This document shows positions 1 to 9,600 of a DNA stretch of 64,000 bases, piece after piece; position 1 is the first letter of the stretch, and every line of letters begins with the position of its first letter. Below the pieces are notes generated by a model. The model did no database searches and was not told the DNA's origin. It saw only the letters and a program-made list of their open reading frames with translations. Source of the stretch: Promicromonospora sukumoe (GTDB lineage: Bacteria; Actinomycetota; Actinomycetes; Actinomycetales; Cellulomonadaceae); contig NZ_JACGWV010000002.1 of the NCBI RefSeq assembly GCF_014137995.1, positions 372,001 through 436,000 of the forward strand, in the 5' to 3' direction. The translations under genes and the position numbers were made by a program.

Positions 1-279
1 TCTGCCCGTCGGGCTGACCTGGAGAACATTACACACGATCCCGCGTACGCGCCAACTCGGCCGAGGTGGCCTGGAGCACATTGCATTTCCGCAGGTCAGA
101 GGTCGTTTTAACCAGCCGTGAACGAATGCGGAACGGCTCTTGTGACCGGGGCCACGCCACTTGGCGCACAGGTTCCCGTCGTGCGCACGTCGACGGCCGT
201 TCGTTGCCCGGTCACACACCGGCCTTTTCGTCGACCGCACCTCGGGCAGGCCTCCAGGCCGCGCGCCAGGCCCGCGTAC
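1..279. other. Left-edge stretch without a supported gene
   Basis: No convincing coding region is seen before the acetyltransferase. Reading frames here look like non-coding shadow. Two similar direct repeats are present at about 20-35 (CTGGAGAACATTACAC) and 72-87 (CTGGAGCACATTGCAT), spaced 52 bp apart. They could be regulator half-sites, but nothing else supports that. Confidence 0.4.
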
Positions 280-285
280 TACGTT
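280..285 (+). promoter_or_regulatory. -10 box (TACGTT) for a leaderless GNAT mRNA
   Basis: TACGTT lies exactly 6 nt before the GTG start at 292. That spacing places transcription initiation at or next to the start codon. No Shine-Dalgarno sequence is present, which fits a leaderless transcript. No good -35 box is visible. Confidence 0.4.
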
Positions 286-291
286 CGTGCC

Positions 292-906
292 GTGACACCT
301 GAGCACGAGACAGCGCCGCGCACCACAGCCACAGCCGCAGCCGGCCGCCCGGCGCCACCCGGCCTCGTCCGCAGGGCGACCGCGGACGACGCGGCCGAGG
401 TCGCGTGGCTCGCCGCCCTGACCTTTCCCCTGGCGTGCCCGCCGGGCACGCTGCCCGCCGACATGGCCGCGCACATCGCGCACAAGCTGACGCCGGCCCA
501 CTTCCGCACATGGGTCACCAGCCCCGAGCACGCGCTGATCGTGCACGACGACGGCGACCGGCTGCTCGGCTACGCGCTCCTGGTCCGCGGCGCGCCCGGC
601 AGCGCGGCGGAGATCGAGGCCATCCATGCGGCGACCGGGTGCGAGGCCCCGTACGTGGAGCTGTCCAAGATCTACGTGCACCCGGACGTCCTGGGCGGCG
701 GGGTCGCCGCAGCCCTCATGCGGGGCGCGGTCGACGCCGCCGCCGAGCTCGGCGCCGGTCTCCCGTTCTGGCTCGCCACGAACAAGGCCAACGCGCGCGC
801 CCAGGCCTTCTACCGCAAGAGCGGTTTCGAGGCGGTCGGCGAGCGCACCAACCGGGTGGGCGACCAGGACCACCACGACCTCGTGCTGCTCCGCACCCGC
901 CCCTAG
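292..906 (+). CDS. GNAT-family N-acetyltransferase
   Basis: This is a 204-residue predicted cytoplasmic acyl-CoA-dependent N-acetyltransferase. The GNAT fold is recognisable: an N-terminal LVRRATADDAAEVAWLA start, a central strand LLGYALLVRG, and the acetyl-CoA loop in YVHPDVLGGGVAAALM (Q/RxxGxG-like), followed by AFYRKSGFEAVGER, typical of the C-terminal part of the family. The frame stays open upstream to 118, but that extension is Arg/Pro-rich and does not look coding. The GTG at 292 has a -10-like box 6 nt upstream and is preferred. The acceptor substrate cannot be read from the sequence. It converges on the sugar-isomerase operon and shares its terminator. Confidence 0.8.
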   Translation: MTPEHETAPRTTATAAAGRPAPPGLVRRATADDAAEVAWLAALTFPLACPPGTLPADMAAHIAHKLTPAHFRTWVTSPEHALIVHDDGDRLLGYALLVRGAPGSAAEIEAIHAATGCEAPYVELSKIYVHPDVLGGGVAAALMRGAVDAAAELGAGLPFWLATNKANARAQAFYRKSGFEAVGERTNRVGDQDHHDLVLLRTRP

Positions 907-943
907 CCGGCCCGAGCCGAGCCGCCGGGGTGCAACAACAGAA

Positions 944-979
944 AGGTGTGGCCGACGCCCTCCGGCGTCGGCCACACCT
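944..979. terminator. Bidirectional hairpin terminator between convergent genes
   Basis: A perfect 16-bp stem (944-959 with 964-979) and a 4-nt loop lie between the stop codons of the GNAT gene and the minus-strand isomerase. The left arm reads AGGTGTGGCCGACGCC. It is flanked by a short A-run on the left and serves both strands by position. Confidence 0.8.
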
Positions 980-1004
980 CACTCACCCTGCTGCAAGCGC
1001 CGGA

Positions 1005-2021
1005 TCAGCAGCGCTTGGCGCGCAGCGACCGGATCTCGACGTAGGAACGCTCGGCGTTGCCGAACGAGTCGACCGGGAAGCCCGGCGCGGCCACCGTGCC
1101 GGCGTTGTCCTGCTCCCAGATGCCGTGCCGCCGTCCGGAGCCCTGGAGCGCGGACAGGAACTCGGTGTACGGCAGGTCGCCGGCGCCGAACTCCACGATG
1201 TCGTAGCCCCCGGTGTTGGCGGGGTTCGCGTCGCCGTCCTTGAGGTGCAGGAGCGGGTAGCGGTGCGGGTTGCGCTTGACGTAGTCCACCGGCTCGAAGC
1301 CCGGGTAGCGGTGCTTGCCCACGAACGCCCAGTAGACGTCCATCTCGAGGAAGACCTTGCGCGGGTCGGTGTTGTCGTAGAAGACGTCGTAGAGCCGGAC
1401 GTCCGGGTTGTCGGTGGCGAAGCTGAACTCGCCGTCGTGGTTGTGCTGGTAGAACTTCAGGCCGCGGGCGCGCGCCGCCGCCCCGAAGCCGTTGAACTGC
1501 TCGGCGGCGGCGAGGTAGCCGGCGACCGTGCGGTTGTTCGTCGGAGCCTGCGCGGTGCCGACGTGCTCCATGCCCAGGGTCTCGGCGATGTCGAGCTCCT
1601 GCTCCATGTTGTTGGCGAAGTCCGAGATGCCACGGTGGGAGCCCACGGCCTTCAGGCCGTTGTCGTCGAGGAGCTGCCGGATCTGCTCCGGCGTGATCGC
1701 CCCGACCTGGCCCTGCGTGTAGCCGGCGAACTCGACCTCGGCGTAGCCCATGTCGGCCAGCCGCTCGAACACGGTGCGGAAGCCGAGCGACGAGACCTTG
1801 TCCCTGATCGAGTACAGCTGGATGCCGATGTGACCCGCGGGCACGAGCACACGGCCCCCGCCCTTGCCCGCGGCGGCCGCCGCGGGGGCGGCCGGGGCGA
1901 ACGTCGCCGCGGCAGCGCTGCCCGCGAGACCGGCACCGGCCAGCGTTGCCGCACCCACGGCCACGGTGCCGCCGGCAAGCCTCAGAAAGTTCCTGCGGTT
2001 GACGTCAGTGCGTGATTCCAT
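1005..2021 (-). CDS. Tat-exported sugar isomerase/epimerase-like TIM-barrel protein
   Basis: This 338-residue protein belongs to the xylose isomerase-like/AP-endonuclease-2 barrel family. It starts with a twin-arginine signal (NRRNFLRLAGG at about residues 8-18, then an Ala-rich hydrophobic stretch), so it is predicted to be exported already folded. Putative metal ligands are in FYQHNHDGEF, VFLEMDVYW, LLHLKDGD and GIWEQDNA. ATG at 2021 is chosen because AGGAG lies 7 nt upstream and the codon overlaps the TGA of the preceding gene by one base; a GTG at 2024 is the alternative. Members of this family include cytoplasmic isomerases and the lyases that open 3-keto-glycosides. Neighbours favour a role in 3-keto sugar cleavage, but substrate and reaction are inferred. 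Confidence 0.75.
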   Translation of the reverse strand: MESRTDVNRRNFLRLAGGTVAVGAATLAGAGLAGSAAAATFAPAAPAAAAAGKGGGRVLVPAGHIGIQLYSIRDKVSSLGFRTVFERLADMGYAEVEFAGYTQGQVGAITPEQIRQLLDDNGLKAVGSHRGISDFANNMEQELDIAETLGMEHVGTAQAPTNNRTVAGYLAAAEQFNGFGAAARARGLKFYQHNHDGEFSFATDNPDVRLYDVFYDNTDPRKVFLEMDVYWAFVGKHRYPGFEPVDYVKRNPHRYPLLHLKDGDANPANTGGYDIVEFGAGDLPYTEFLSALQGSGRRHGIWEQDNAGTVAAPGFPVDSFGNAERSYVEIRSLRAKRC

Positions 2022-4684
2022 CACTGCTCTCCTTCTGTCCGAGCGGCCCCGGTCGGGCCGGTCGAGTCCTGTGCTGCGGCCGGGGGCGTGCCCACGCCCT
2101 CGCCGGTCATCGTGATCGCGTCGACGTCGAGCGTGCCCGTCGCCGTGATGTAGAGCGTTCCCGTGCGGTCGTTGTCGCGGAACGACAGGTCGACGTCGCG
2201 CCAGGCGCTCCCCTTCTTCACCTTCGCCTTGGCGAACGGCTTGGCGGTGGGCGATCCCCAGCGGAGCTGGAGCTCACCCTTGCCGCGGACCGTGGCGGTC
2301 GCGCCGTCGATCCCGGACAGGCTCACCCGCTGCAGGGCGATCGAGTCCTTCTTGCCCAGGCCGGTCACGTACGCGCCGGCCGAGGCCGCCTCGTCCGGGA
2401 CCACCTCGACGCCCTTGAGCGTCCCGTGCTCCGCCTGCTGCAGCTTCGGGTTCAGGCGCAGGGTCGCCTCGCTCGCGGCGGGCGGCAGGCCGTTGGCCCC
2501 GCCGTCGGTGTAGGTGATGACGACGGCGCCGTACAGGAGCGCGCCGGCGCCGTGCTCAGGGGAGTTGGGGTCGGTCGGGAACACACCCGTGCAGCCCGTG
2601 CCCGAGACCTCGGGGTGCGCGTGCTCGTCGTGGCCCAGGCCGTACGACCAGGCGACCCGCTCGCACACCGTCTCGGTGCCGTCCTCGGCGTCGCTCGTGG
2701 TCACCTCGAAGGCCACCTCGTCGCCCCACTCGAAGAACCCGCCGTCGGCCGGGAAGCTGACGTCGATCTCGGGTGCCTCGTTGCCGACGCTGATCGACGT
2801 GGAGGTCAGGGTGCGCTTGCCGCTCTCGTCGGTGACCCGCAGGCGCGCGGTGTAGACGCCGAGCTCCGTGTAGGTGTGGGTGACCTCGGGTCCGGTCAGG
2901 TCGAAGGTGCCGTCACCGTCGACGTCCCACTCGTACGTGAGCGTGTCGCCGTCCGGGTCGCTGGAGCCCGTCGCGTCGAACTCGACCTCCACCGGCGCGG
3001 ACGGGGACGACTCCGGGGTGGCCGTGAACACGGCCTGCGGCGCCTTGTTGCCCTCGGCGTAGTCGATCCGGTAGAGCCCGGAGTCCGGGTTCTGCCGGAA
3101 GAAGCCGTCGCCGTACTCCAGGACGTAGAGCGACCCGTCCGGGCCGAACTCGAGGTCGATCGGGTTGTCGTTGATCGGCATGCCCGCGGCGGTCAGGGCC
3201 GTGTTGGGCAGGAAGTCCTCGATCTCGCCGACCTCGAACGTGGACCAGTCCACGCTGAACGCGGCGAGGTAGTCCTGGGAGAACTCGCCGAAGAACGCCT
3301 TGCCGTCCCAGTACTCCGGGAGCTTGCCGGGCGCCGTGCTGTCGGCGTCGTAGTGGTAGACCGGGCCGCCCATGGGCGCCTGGCCGCTGCCCGTGCCGAA
3401 GTTGACGAGCTCGTCACGCGGCTGCTGGCCCGGCTGGTCGCCGTAGTACAGCGTGGCCGCCCGCGACGGGGGCAGGTCGGTCAGACCCGTGTTCCAGCGG
3501 GAGTTGTTGACGGGCGCATCGCAGTCGAAGAACTCGCGCGGGGTGGCGGTCTCGAAGTTCCACTCGTTGTAGGCCGCGTTCGGGCCGTGGCAGTAGGGCC
3601 AGCCGGCGTTGTGCGGGTCGTCGAGCCCCACGGCGTTCCACTCCACGTAGCCCATGGGCCCGCGGTCCGCGTTCGCGGCGCCGGCGTCGGGCCCGTAGTC
3701 GCCCCAGGTCAGGGAGTTGGTCTCGGGGTCGACCTCGATGCGGAACGGGTTGCGCACACCCATCACGAAGATCTCGGGACGCGTGGCCTCGGTGCCCGGG
3801 GCGAACAGGTTGCCCTCGGGGATGTCGTACGTGCTGCCCTCGCCCGGCGGGGCGCCGGCCGGGATCTCGTCCTTGACGTCGATCCGCAGGATCTTGCCCC
3901 GCAGGTCGTTGGTGCTGCCCGCACCGCGCCGCGCGTCGAAGCCCGGGTTCATGTTCGGCGCGTCGTTGTTGGGGGCGTAGCCGTTGGCGCCCGGCGTGCC
4001 GGCCGGGGTGTTGTCACCGCTCGACAGGTAGAGGTTGCCCTCGGCGTCGAAGTCGATGTCGGCGCCGACGTGGCAGCACTGGCCGCGCTGCACCTCGATG
4101 TCGAGGATCGGCTGCTCGGACGCGGGGTCGAGCTCGTCGCCGGTCCAGGTGAACTTGGCCAGGCGGTTCACGCCCACCCACTGGTCCCAGTAGCTCGCGT
4201 CCTCGCCCGCGGGCAGGGTGTTGGGCGCGTTGCCCGACGGCGTGTCCGTCACGCCGTCGCCGTCGGCGTCCCGGGGCGCGTACACGAGGTAGACCTCGTT
4301 GCTCTCCTCGAAGTCGGGCGCCAGGGCGATGCCCTGCAGGCCGTCCTCCGAGTTGGAGTAGACGTCGAGGGTGTTGGTCACGTTGGTGACGCCGGTCGCG
4401 GGGTCGGTCACCCGTACCTCGCCGTTGCGCGCCGTGTGCAGCACGCGGAGGTCGGGCAGGACCGCCATGTCGATCGGCTCGCCGACGTCCTTGGTGAGCA
4501 GGACCTTCTCGTAGTTGGCCCAGTCGGTGTCGGCCGCGGAGGTCTCGTCGTCGTGCCCGTCGTGCCCGGGGTGGGCGGCCGCCGTCGGACCGGCGACGAG
4601 CGCCGTGCCGACCAGGGCGGCCGCCGCGAGCGCCGCGAACGTTCTCTTTTGGCGCGCGTGAGAGCGCGTCTCGATACTCTTCAT
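2021..4684 (-). CDS. Secreted PQQ-type glucose/sorbosone dehydrogenase-like protein with PKD and CBM-like modules
   Basis: This 887-residue secreted protein has a Sec signal (basic start, hydrophobic core near residues 15-35). A glucose/sorbosone dehydrogenase-type six-bladed propeller spans about residues 60-540 and includes the family CCHVGADIDFD motif and GVRNPFRIEVDPETN. A PKD domain follows at about 550-635, then a module with GFFEWGD and LGHDEHAHP at about 640-740, and a C-terminal galactose-binding-like CBM at about 750-865. Family members oxidise sugars using PQQ; the substrate here is unknown. ATG at 4684 has GAGGAG about 12 nt upstream; the frame is open to 4738. It lies between two TIM-barrel genes and is translationally coupled to the one downstream. 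Confidence 0.82.
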   Translation of the reverse strand: MKSIETRSHARQKRTFAALAAAALVGTALVAGPTAAAHPGHDGHDDETSAADTDWANYEKVLLTKDVGEPIDMAVLPDLRVLHTARNGEVRVTDPATGVTNVTNTLDVYSNSEDGLQGIALAPDFEESNEVYLVYAPRDADGDGVTDTPSGNAPNTLPAGEDASYWDQWVGVNRLAKFTWTGDELDPASEQPILDIEVQRGQCCHVGADIDFDAEGNLYLSSGDNTPAGTPGANGYAPNNDAPNMNPGFDARRGAGSTNDLRGKILRIDVKDEIPAGAPPGEGSTYDIPEGNLFAPGTEATRPEIFVMGVRNPFRIEVDPETNSLTWGDYGPDAGAANADRGPMGYVEWNAVGLDDPHNAGWPYCHGPNAAYNEWNFETATPREFFDCDAPVNNSRWNTGLTDLPPSRAATLYYGDQPGQQPRDELVNFGTGSGQAPMGGPVYHYDADSTAPGKLPEYWDGKAFFGEFSQDYLAAFSVDWSTFEVGEIEDFLPNTALTAAGMPINDNPIDLEFGPDGSLYVLEYGDGFFRQNPDSGLYRIDYAEGNKAPQAVFTATPESSPSAPVEVEFDATGSSDPDGDTLTYEWDVDGDGTFDLTGPEVTHTYTELGVYTARLRVTDESGKRTLTSTSISVGNEAPEIDVSFPADGGFFEWGDEVAFEVTTSDAEDGTETVCERVAWSYGLGHDEHAHPEVSGTGCTGVFPTDPNSPEHGAGALLYGAVVITYTDGGANGLPPAASEATLRLNPKLQQAEHGTLKGVEVVPDEAASAGAYVTGLGKKDSIALQRVSLSGIDGATATVRGKGELQLRWGSPTAKPFAKAKVKKGSAWRDVDLSFRDNDRTGTLYITATGTLDVDAITMTGEGVGTPPAAAQDSTGPTGAARTEGEQ

Positions 4685-4830
4685 CTTGTGATGCAGCTCC
4701 TCGTCGAGTTGTTCACACCGGCCGGGCCTCGTGCGCATCCCATTCGTCCGGGGCCCGGTCTTCCTGCAGGTCCGGCGCCGTACGGCGACGCCGGTGTGGT
4801 GCGGGTACCTGGTGCTCTGTCTCCCTGTCT

Positions 4831-4848
4831 GCGCGCCGGTGGGCGCGC
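4831..4848 (-). terminator. Short GC hairpin after the isomerase stop codon
   Basis: A perfect 7-bp stem (GCGCGCC with GGCGCGC) and a 4-nt loop start 5 nt after the stop codon at 4854. There is no U-tract, and the next gene on the same strand follows. It may be an mRNA-stabilising or attenuating stem rather than a full terminator. Confidence 0.35.
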
Positions 4849-4853
4849 GAGGT

Positions 4854-5855
4854 TCAGCGGGTCGAGAAGGCGGCGTCGAACGCTGAGTCCGGCGCGTCGT
4901 ACGCGTGGGAGCGCACGAACTGGAGTGCTTCGGGGGCGCCGACGAGGCGGTCCATGCCGGCGTCCTCCCACTCCACGGAGATGGGGCCGTCGTAGCCGAT
5001 GGTGTTGAGCATGCGGAAGGCGTCCTCCCACGGGACGTCGCCGTGCCCGGTCGACACGAAGTCCCAGCCGCGGCGGGGGTCCGCCCACGGCAGGTGCGAC
5101 GACATGCGGCCGTTGCGGCCGTTCGTCATGCGCTTCTTCGTGTCCTTGCAGTCGACGTGGTAGATCCGGTCCTTGAAGTCCCACAGGAAGCTGACCGGGT
5201 CCAGGTCCTGCCACACCATGTGGCTGGGGTCCCAGTTCAGCCCGAAGGCCTCGCGGTGGCCGATCGCCTCGAGCGTCCGGACGGTGGTCCAGTAGTCGTA
5301 GGCGATCTCGCTGGGGTGCACCTCGTGGGCGAACTTGACCCCCACCTCGTCGAACACGTCGAGGATGGGGTTCCAGCGGTCGGCGAAGTCCTGGTACCCG
5401 GCCTCGATCGCGGCGTCGGAGACCGGCGGGAACATCGCCACGTACTTCCAGATCGCGGAGCCGGTGAACCCGACGACGGTCCGGACGCCGAGCTTGGCGG
5501 CCAGCCGTGCGGTGTTCTTCATCTCCTCGGCGGCACGCTGCCGCACGCCCTCGGGGTCGCCGTCCCCCCACACGCGGTCGGAGACGATGTCGCGGTGGCG
5601 CTGGTCGATGGGGTCGTCGCAGACGGCCTGGCCCTTGAGGTGGTTGGAGATCGCCCACACCTTGAGGCCGTGCCGCTCCAGCAGCTCGAGGCGGCCGGCG
5701 ACGTACTCGTCGTCGTCCCAGCGCCACGGGTCGAGGTGGTCGCCCCAGCAGGCGAGCTCGAGCCCGTCGTAGCCCCACTCCGACGCGAGGCGTGCGACCT
5801 CCTCGAGCGGTAGATCGGCCCACTGGCCGGTGAACAGGGTGATGGGTCGTGCCAT
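4854..5855 (-). CDS. Cytoplasmic sugar phosphate isomerase/epimerase-family TIM-barrel enzyme
   Basis: This 333-residue protein has no signal peptide and belongs to the xylose isomerase-like barrel superfamily. Recognisable elements are the N-terminal strand [29 protein letters not shown], the putative metal-ligand segments [24 protein letters not shown] and YHVDCKDTK, and the C-terminal [11 protein letters not shown]. Its start has an excellent ribosome site (GGAGGAAAAC before ATG). Enzymes of this type act as epimerases, isomerases or 3-keto-glycoside lyases next to Gfo/Idh/MocA dehydrogenases, as here. It is the intracellular counterpart of the Tat-exported barrel protein downstream, which argues that related chemistry occurs on both sides of the membrane. 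The precise reaction is not determinable. Confidence 0.78.
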   Translation of the reverse strand: MARPITLFTGQWADLPLEEVARLASEWGYDGLELACWGDHLDPWRWDDDEYVAGRLELLERHGLKVWAISNHLKGQAVCDDPIDQRHRDIVSDRVWGDGDPEGVRQRAAEEMKNTARLAAKLGVRTVVGFTGSAIWKYVAMFPPVSDAAIEAGYQDFADRWNPILDVFDEVGVKFAHEVHPSEIAYDYWTTVRTLEAIGHREAFGLNWDPSHMVWQDLDPVSFLWDFKDRIYHVDCKDTKKRMTNGRNGRMSSHLPWADPRRGWDFVSTGHGDVPWEDAFRMLNTIGYDGPISVEWEDAGMDRLVGAPEALQFVRSHAYDAPDSAFDAAFSTR

Positions 5856-5912
5856 GTTTTCCTCCTGTGCGGAACGATCCGGCGCTGCCGGTCGTGGTCT
5901 TCGGTATTCGGT

Positions 5913-6554
5913 CTACGGCGCGCGCCGGCGCAGGACGACGGCGGTCACCGCCCCTGCGGCCAGGAGTGCGCCCAGCACCCAGAGGGTCCATCCCGGCACG
6001 CCGGCCGACGCGGGTGCGCCGTCCGCGGCTCCCGAGGCGGCGCTGTCCCCGTCGGCACCATCGGCACCGTCCGCCGCGGCTGCCCCGTCGGTGTCCTCCC
6101 CGGTCGCGGGGTCGGCCCCGGCGTCCGACTCCTCCGCGTCGGCCTGCTCCGTGTCGGACTCCTCCGTGGCCGGCGGCGCGACCACGTCGACCTCGGTCTC
6201 GACCTTCGCCTTCTTCGGCTCCTTGACCTGCGCGGTCACGGTCCAGTGCCCCTCGTCCAGCACCGCGGTCTCGGAGCGGTACCAGCCGACGCCCTCGGAC
6301 GCCGAGACGAGGGTGATCGGTCCTACCTCGTCACCGGCGTCGGAGACCGCCCGGACCACCACCACGGCCGACTCCTCGACGGGGTGCTGGTCGCCTGCCC
6401 AGACCAGTGACGCGGAGATACCGCCGGCGCCGTCCGTGCCGAGCTCGATGTCGATCTTGCCGCCGTGCGCCGACGCCGGCGCCGCGGCGAGGGGCCCGAC
6501 GACGAGCGCCAGCCCCAGCGCCAGCGTCGCTCCGAGGCGTGTGAACCTCTGCAT
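5913..6554 (-). CDS. Secreted, membrane-anchored Ig-like protein with mature N-terminal His
   Basis: This 213-residue protein has a Sec signal ending in APASA before HGGKIDIEL. A single beta-rich domain of about 95 residues follows, including ASLVWAGDQHP and LDEGHWTVTAQV, which resembles YtkA/CopC-like domains. Next come an acidic Glu/Asp/Ala/Gly-rich linker (about 70 residues), one C-terminal membrane helix (WTLWVLGALLAAGAVTAVVL) and the tail RRRAP. There is no LPxTG motif. If cleavage occurs after ASA, the mature chain starts with histidine, as in copper-binding CopC proteins; copper binding is only a possibility. ATG at 6554 follows AGAGGG. It sits between two secreted sugar-dehydrogenase genes and may be a surface partner of them. 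Confidence 0.65.
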   Translation of the reverse strand: MQRFTRLGATLALGLALVVGPLAAAPASAHGGKIDIELGTDGAGGISASLVWAGDQHPVEESAVVVVRAVSDAGDEVGPITLVSASEGVGWYRSETAVLDEGHWTVTAQVKEPKKAKVETEVDVVAPPATEESDTEQADAEESDAGADPATGEDTDGAAAADGADGADGDSAASGAADGAPASAGVPGWTLWVLGALLAAGAVTAVVLRRRAP

Positions 6555-6594
6555 GTCCGTCCCTCTCGTTTCAGGGGCCGCGGCCCGGAAGGGC

Positions 6595-6632
6595 CCTCGG
6601 CACGGGGAAGGTATGGCTCCCCCGTGCCGAGG
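6595..6632 (-). terminator. Hairpin between the ThuA-type gene and the Ig-like gene
   Basis: A perfect 13-bp stem (6595-6607 with 6620-6632, arm CCTCGGCACGGGG) with a 12-nt loop lies in the 115-nt gap between two minus-strand genes. There is no U-tract. It could partly terminate, or protect the 3' end of, the 5.6-kb upstream message. Confidence 0.45.
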
Positions 6633-6669
6633 GTGCGGGCCGGTGGTCACCGACCCTGCCGTCAGGACC

Positions 6670-9600
6670 TCACCTGGCCTCCTGGTCCGTGTCGCACCCG
6701 TCCTCGACCGTCACGATCACGACGGCCTTGCCGGAGCGTTCGAGCTTCCAGTCCCCGGTCACGGTCAGCTTCGTCCGCGGGCTCGGCGATGCGGTCACGC
6801 GGTAGTCGCCCGGGGCCACGTCCGCCAGGTCACGCACCTTGCCCTTCGCCTTGCCGCCGACCCAGCGGTCCACGGCGTAGCTGCGGACGCCCGGCAGCGT
6901 GACCGGGTCGATCGACCCACCGGCGTCGCACGTCGCCGCGGTCACCACGACGTCCGGCGTGTTCGGGTCGGGGCACTCGGGCTCCTCGATCGTCACGAAG
7001 AGCACGGCGAGCCCGCTGGCGTTGAGCCTCCAGCCGCCCTCGGCGACGAGGGCGTACCCGTCGGCGGGCCGGGCCGCGACCCGGTACCTGCCTGGCGCGA
7101 GATCGTCGAGGTCGGTCACGAGGTCACCGGCGGCGCCGTCGACCCACTCCCGCACGACGTAGGACCGCACGCCCTCGACCTCGGCGGTGACGAGCGCACC
7201 GCCGGTGACGACCTCGTCGCCGGACCGGTCGTAGGCGCACGTCGGCTGGACGATCTCGACCGCGGGTGTCGCCTCGTCGAGCGCGGGCTGCGCGATCGTG
7301 AACCGGAGGGTCTCGCCGACGACGGTCTCGCCGTCCGCGGACGCCCGCACCTGGACGGTGTGGGCGCCGGACCCCGAGACCTCGACCGGAGCCGTGTACT
7401 CGGTCCAGCCGCCGTCGTCGACGTTGACCTCCCGGTACACCGTGGCGCCGGCCGGGCCGCCCGTGGCCTCGACGGTGACCGTCACCGGCCCGAGCCACTG
7501 CCCGTCCGGGCCGTCCGGCTCGGCCGGCGACACGGTGCCGCTCACCTCGAGCGGCTCAGCGGCGCCGACCACCCGGAAGTGGCCGAACGACGCCGTGGCC
7601 ACCGACTGCTGGGAGGCGCCGAGCGCGTAGAGCCCCACCCGGGCGTCCTGCAGCCCGTCATGGGTCACGGAACCGTCGATGGCGGTCCAGTCCTCACCGT
7701 CGGCGCTGTACGAGCCGGTGAAGGTCGAACCCTCCTTCGAGAGCCGCAGGTGCCACGTGCCCGAGGTCAGCTCGTTCACGTTCGGCTGCGGGTCCTGCAC
7801 CACGGCGTCGACCTCGCTGCGCAGCTCGAGCCGCTGTGCGACGGCCGCCCCCGCCGCGTTGTCGGTCACGAGGTCGAGCTTGACGTAGTTGTCGTCGTCC
7901 CCGTACACGATGAGGCCGCCCTGCTGGTACTGCTGGTCGAAGTCGGACCCGTCGACCACGGTCTCCACGGTCCAGTCGTCGTCCGGCAGGTCCTGCACGA
8001 CGATGTTCGGCGTGCCGGTGTTGTTCTCCGTGTAGATGTCCGTGGCCGTCGTGTCGATCTCCAGCGCGCCACCGGTCACCCGGTAGCCCGTGGGGTCGGG
8101 GCGGACGACGTCCCAGCGGCAGCCGTCCAGGCCGTCCCCGTCGAACTCGTCGTCGGTGCCGGGTGCCTCGGCCGTGTCGTCCGGGGTGATGTGGAACCAG
8201 TCGAACTCGGCGTCCACGACGGCGGCGGCCGAGCCGGCGCCCGCGAGCGCGAAGAGCCCGATCCGCGGGTCGTCGATGCCCGACAGCGACTTGGTCTGCG
8301 GCATGGCCGTGAAGTCCACGCCGTCCGACGAGTACGAGGCCGTCAGGTCCTCGCCGTCGCTGCTGGCCAGTCGCACGTACACCGTGTCCGGGTACGCCTG
8401 CCCGAGAGCCGCGGTGTTGGAGTCCCCGACCTCGTTCGGCGCGCCGTCCTCCTCACGGATGTACTGGAAGATGCGGGTGGCCGGGTCGGCGGGCGCCGAG
8501 CGCCCCTGGATCACCATCTTCGCGTAGTTGTCGGCGTCGCCGTAGACCACCAGGCCGGCCTGCTGGTACTGCGCGTAGGCCGGCACGGTCACCTTCGCCG
8601 TCGCCGTGAACGGGCCGTCCGGCAGGTCCTGCAGGACGATGTTCGGGACCGTGGAGTTGCCCGTCCCGTAGAAGTCCGCGGCGGTCGCCGGGATCGTGAG
8701 CGTCCCGTCGGCGACCCGCAGGTCCTGGTTGCGGTCGAGCACGGTCCAGCGGTCCGGGTCGACGTCGTCCCCGAGGAAGTCGTCCGAGCGGCCCGACAGG
8801 CACAGGTCCGGCTCCGGGACGACCCCGGTGACCTCGACCATGACGTACTCGACGGCGTAGGCGCCGCCCTCGTCGGTGACGCGCACCTGGAGGCGGTAGG
8901 TCCCCGGCTCCTCGTAGGTGTGCTCGAACGACGGGGTGCCGTCGACGAACCCGTCACCGAGCCCGGCGTCCCAGGCGTAGGTCAGGTCGCCCGAACCGTC
9001 CGGGTCGGTGGCCTCCGCCGTCGCGGTGACGGTCAGGGGCGCGTCGCCCGCGACCGGGTCGACCGTCAGCGTGACCTCGGGCCGCTCGTTGTCGGTCACC
9101 CCGCGGCCCTCGATCTCCATCCAGTTGGCGTTGACCCCGCCGGAGAGCAGGACGAAGTGGAGCGATCCCGAGCCGGACGGGACGTCCGTCAGCGCGGTGG
9201 CGACGTCGGTGTACTGCTGCCAGCCGCCCGTGTCGGGCACCGTGATCCGGCCGATCTCCGGGCCGTCGGGTGCGTCCCAGCGCAGCGACAGCTCACCGCC
9301 GCCGCCCCCGGAGGCCGCACGCAGCGAGATCTCGTCGACGTTCACCAGGCTCACGGGCTCGTGCGCCCAGTAGTCGCCGGGCTCGATGTACCCGATGTTC
9401 TGGCCGCCGCCGGCGGTGTCGCCGGTCTCCTCGATCTGGACGCCCGGGTCACCCGCTCCCTCGCCGATGCCGTCCACGCGACCGGTACCGGTGAAGAACT
9501 CCGACTGGACCAGCTTGGGCTGCAGCACCTGGAGGTCGGTCGCCGTCAGCGGTGCGCCGGCCGCGCCGCCGTCGTCGGTGTAGAAGCCCTCGATCACCCA

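Noticed and set aside
2012..5008. Long plus-strand frame of nearly 1,000 codons over the propeller gene
   Set aside because: No recognisable domain, no ribosome site, and composition typical of an antisense frame.
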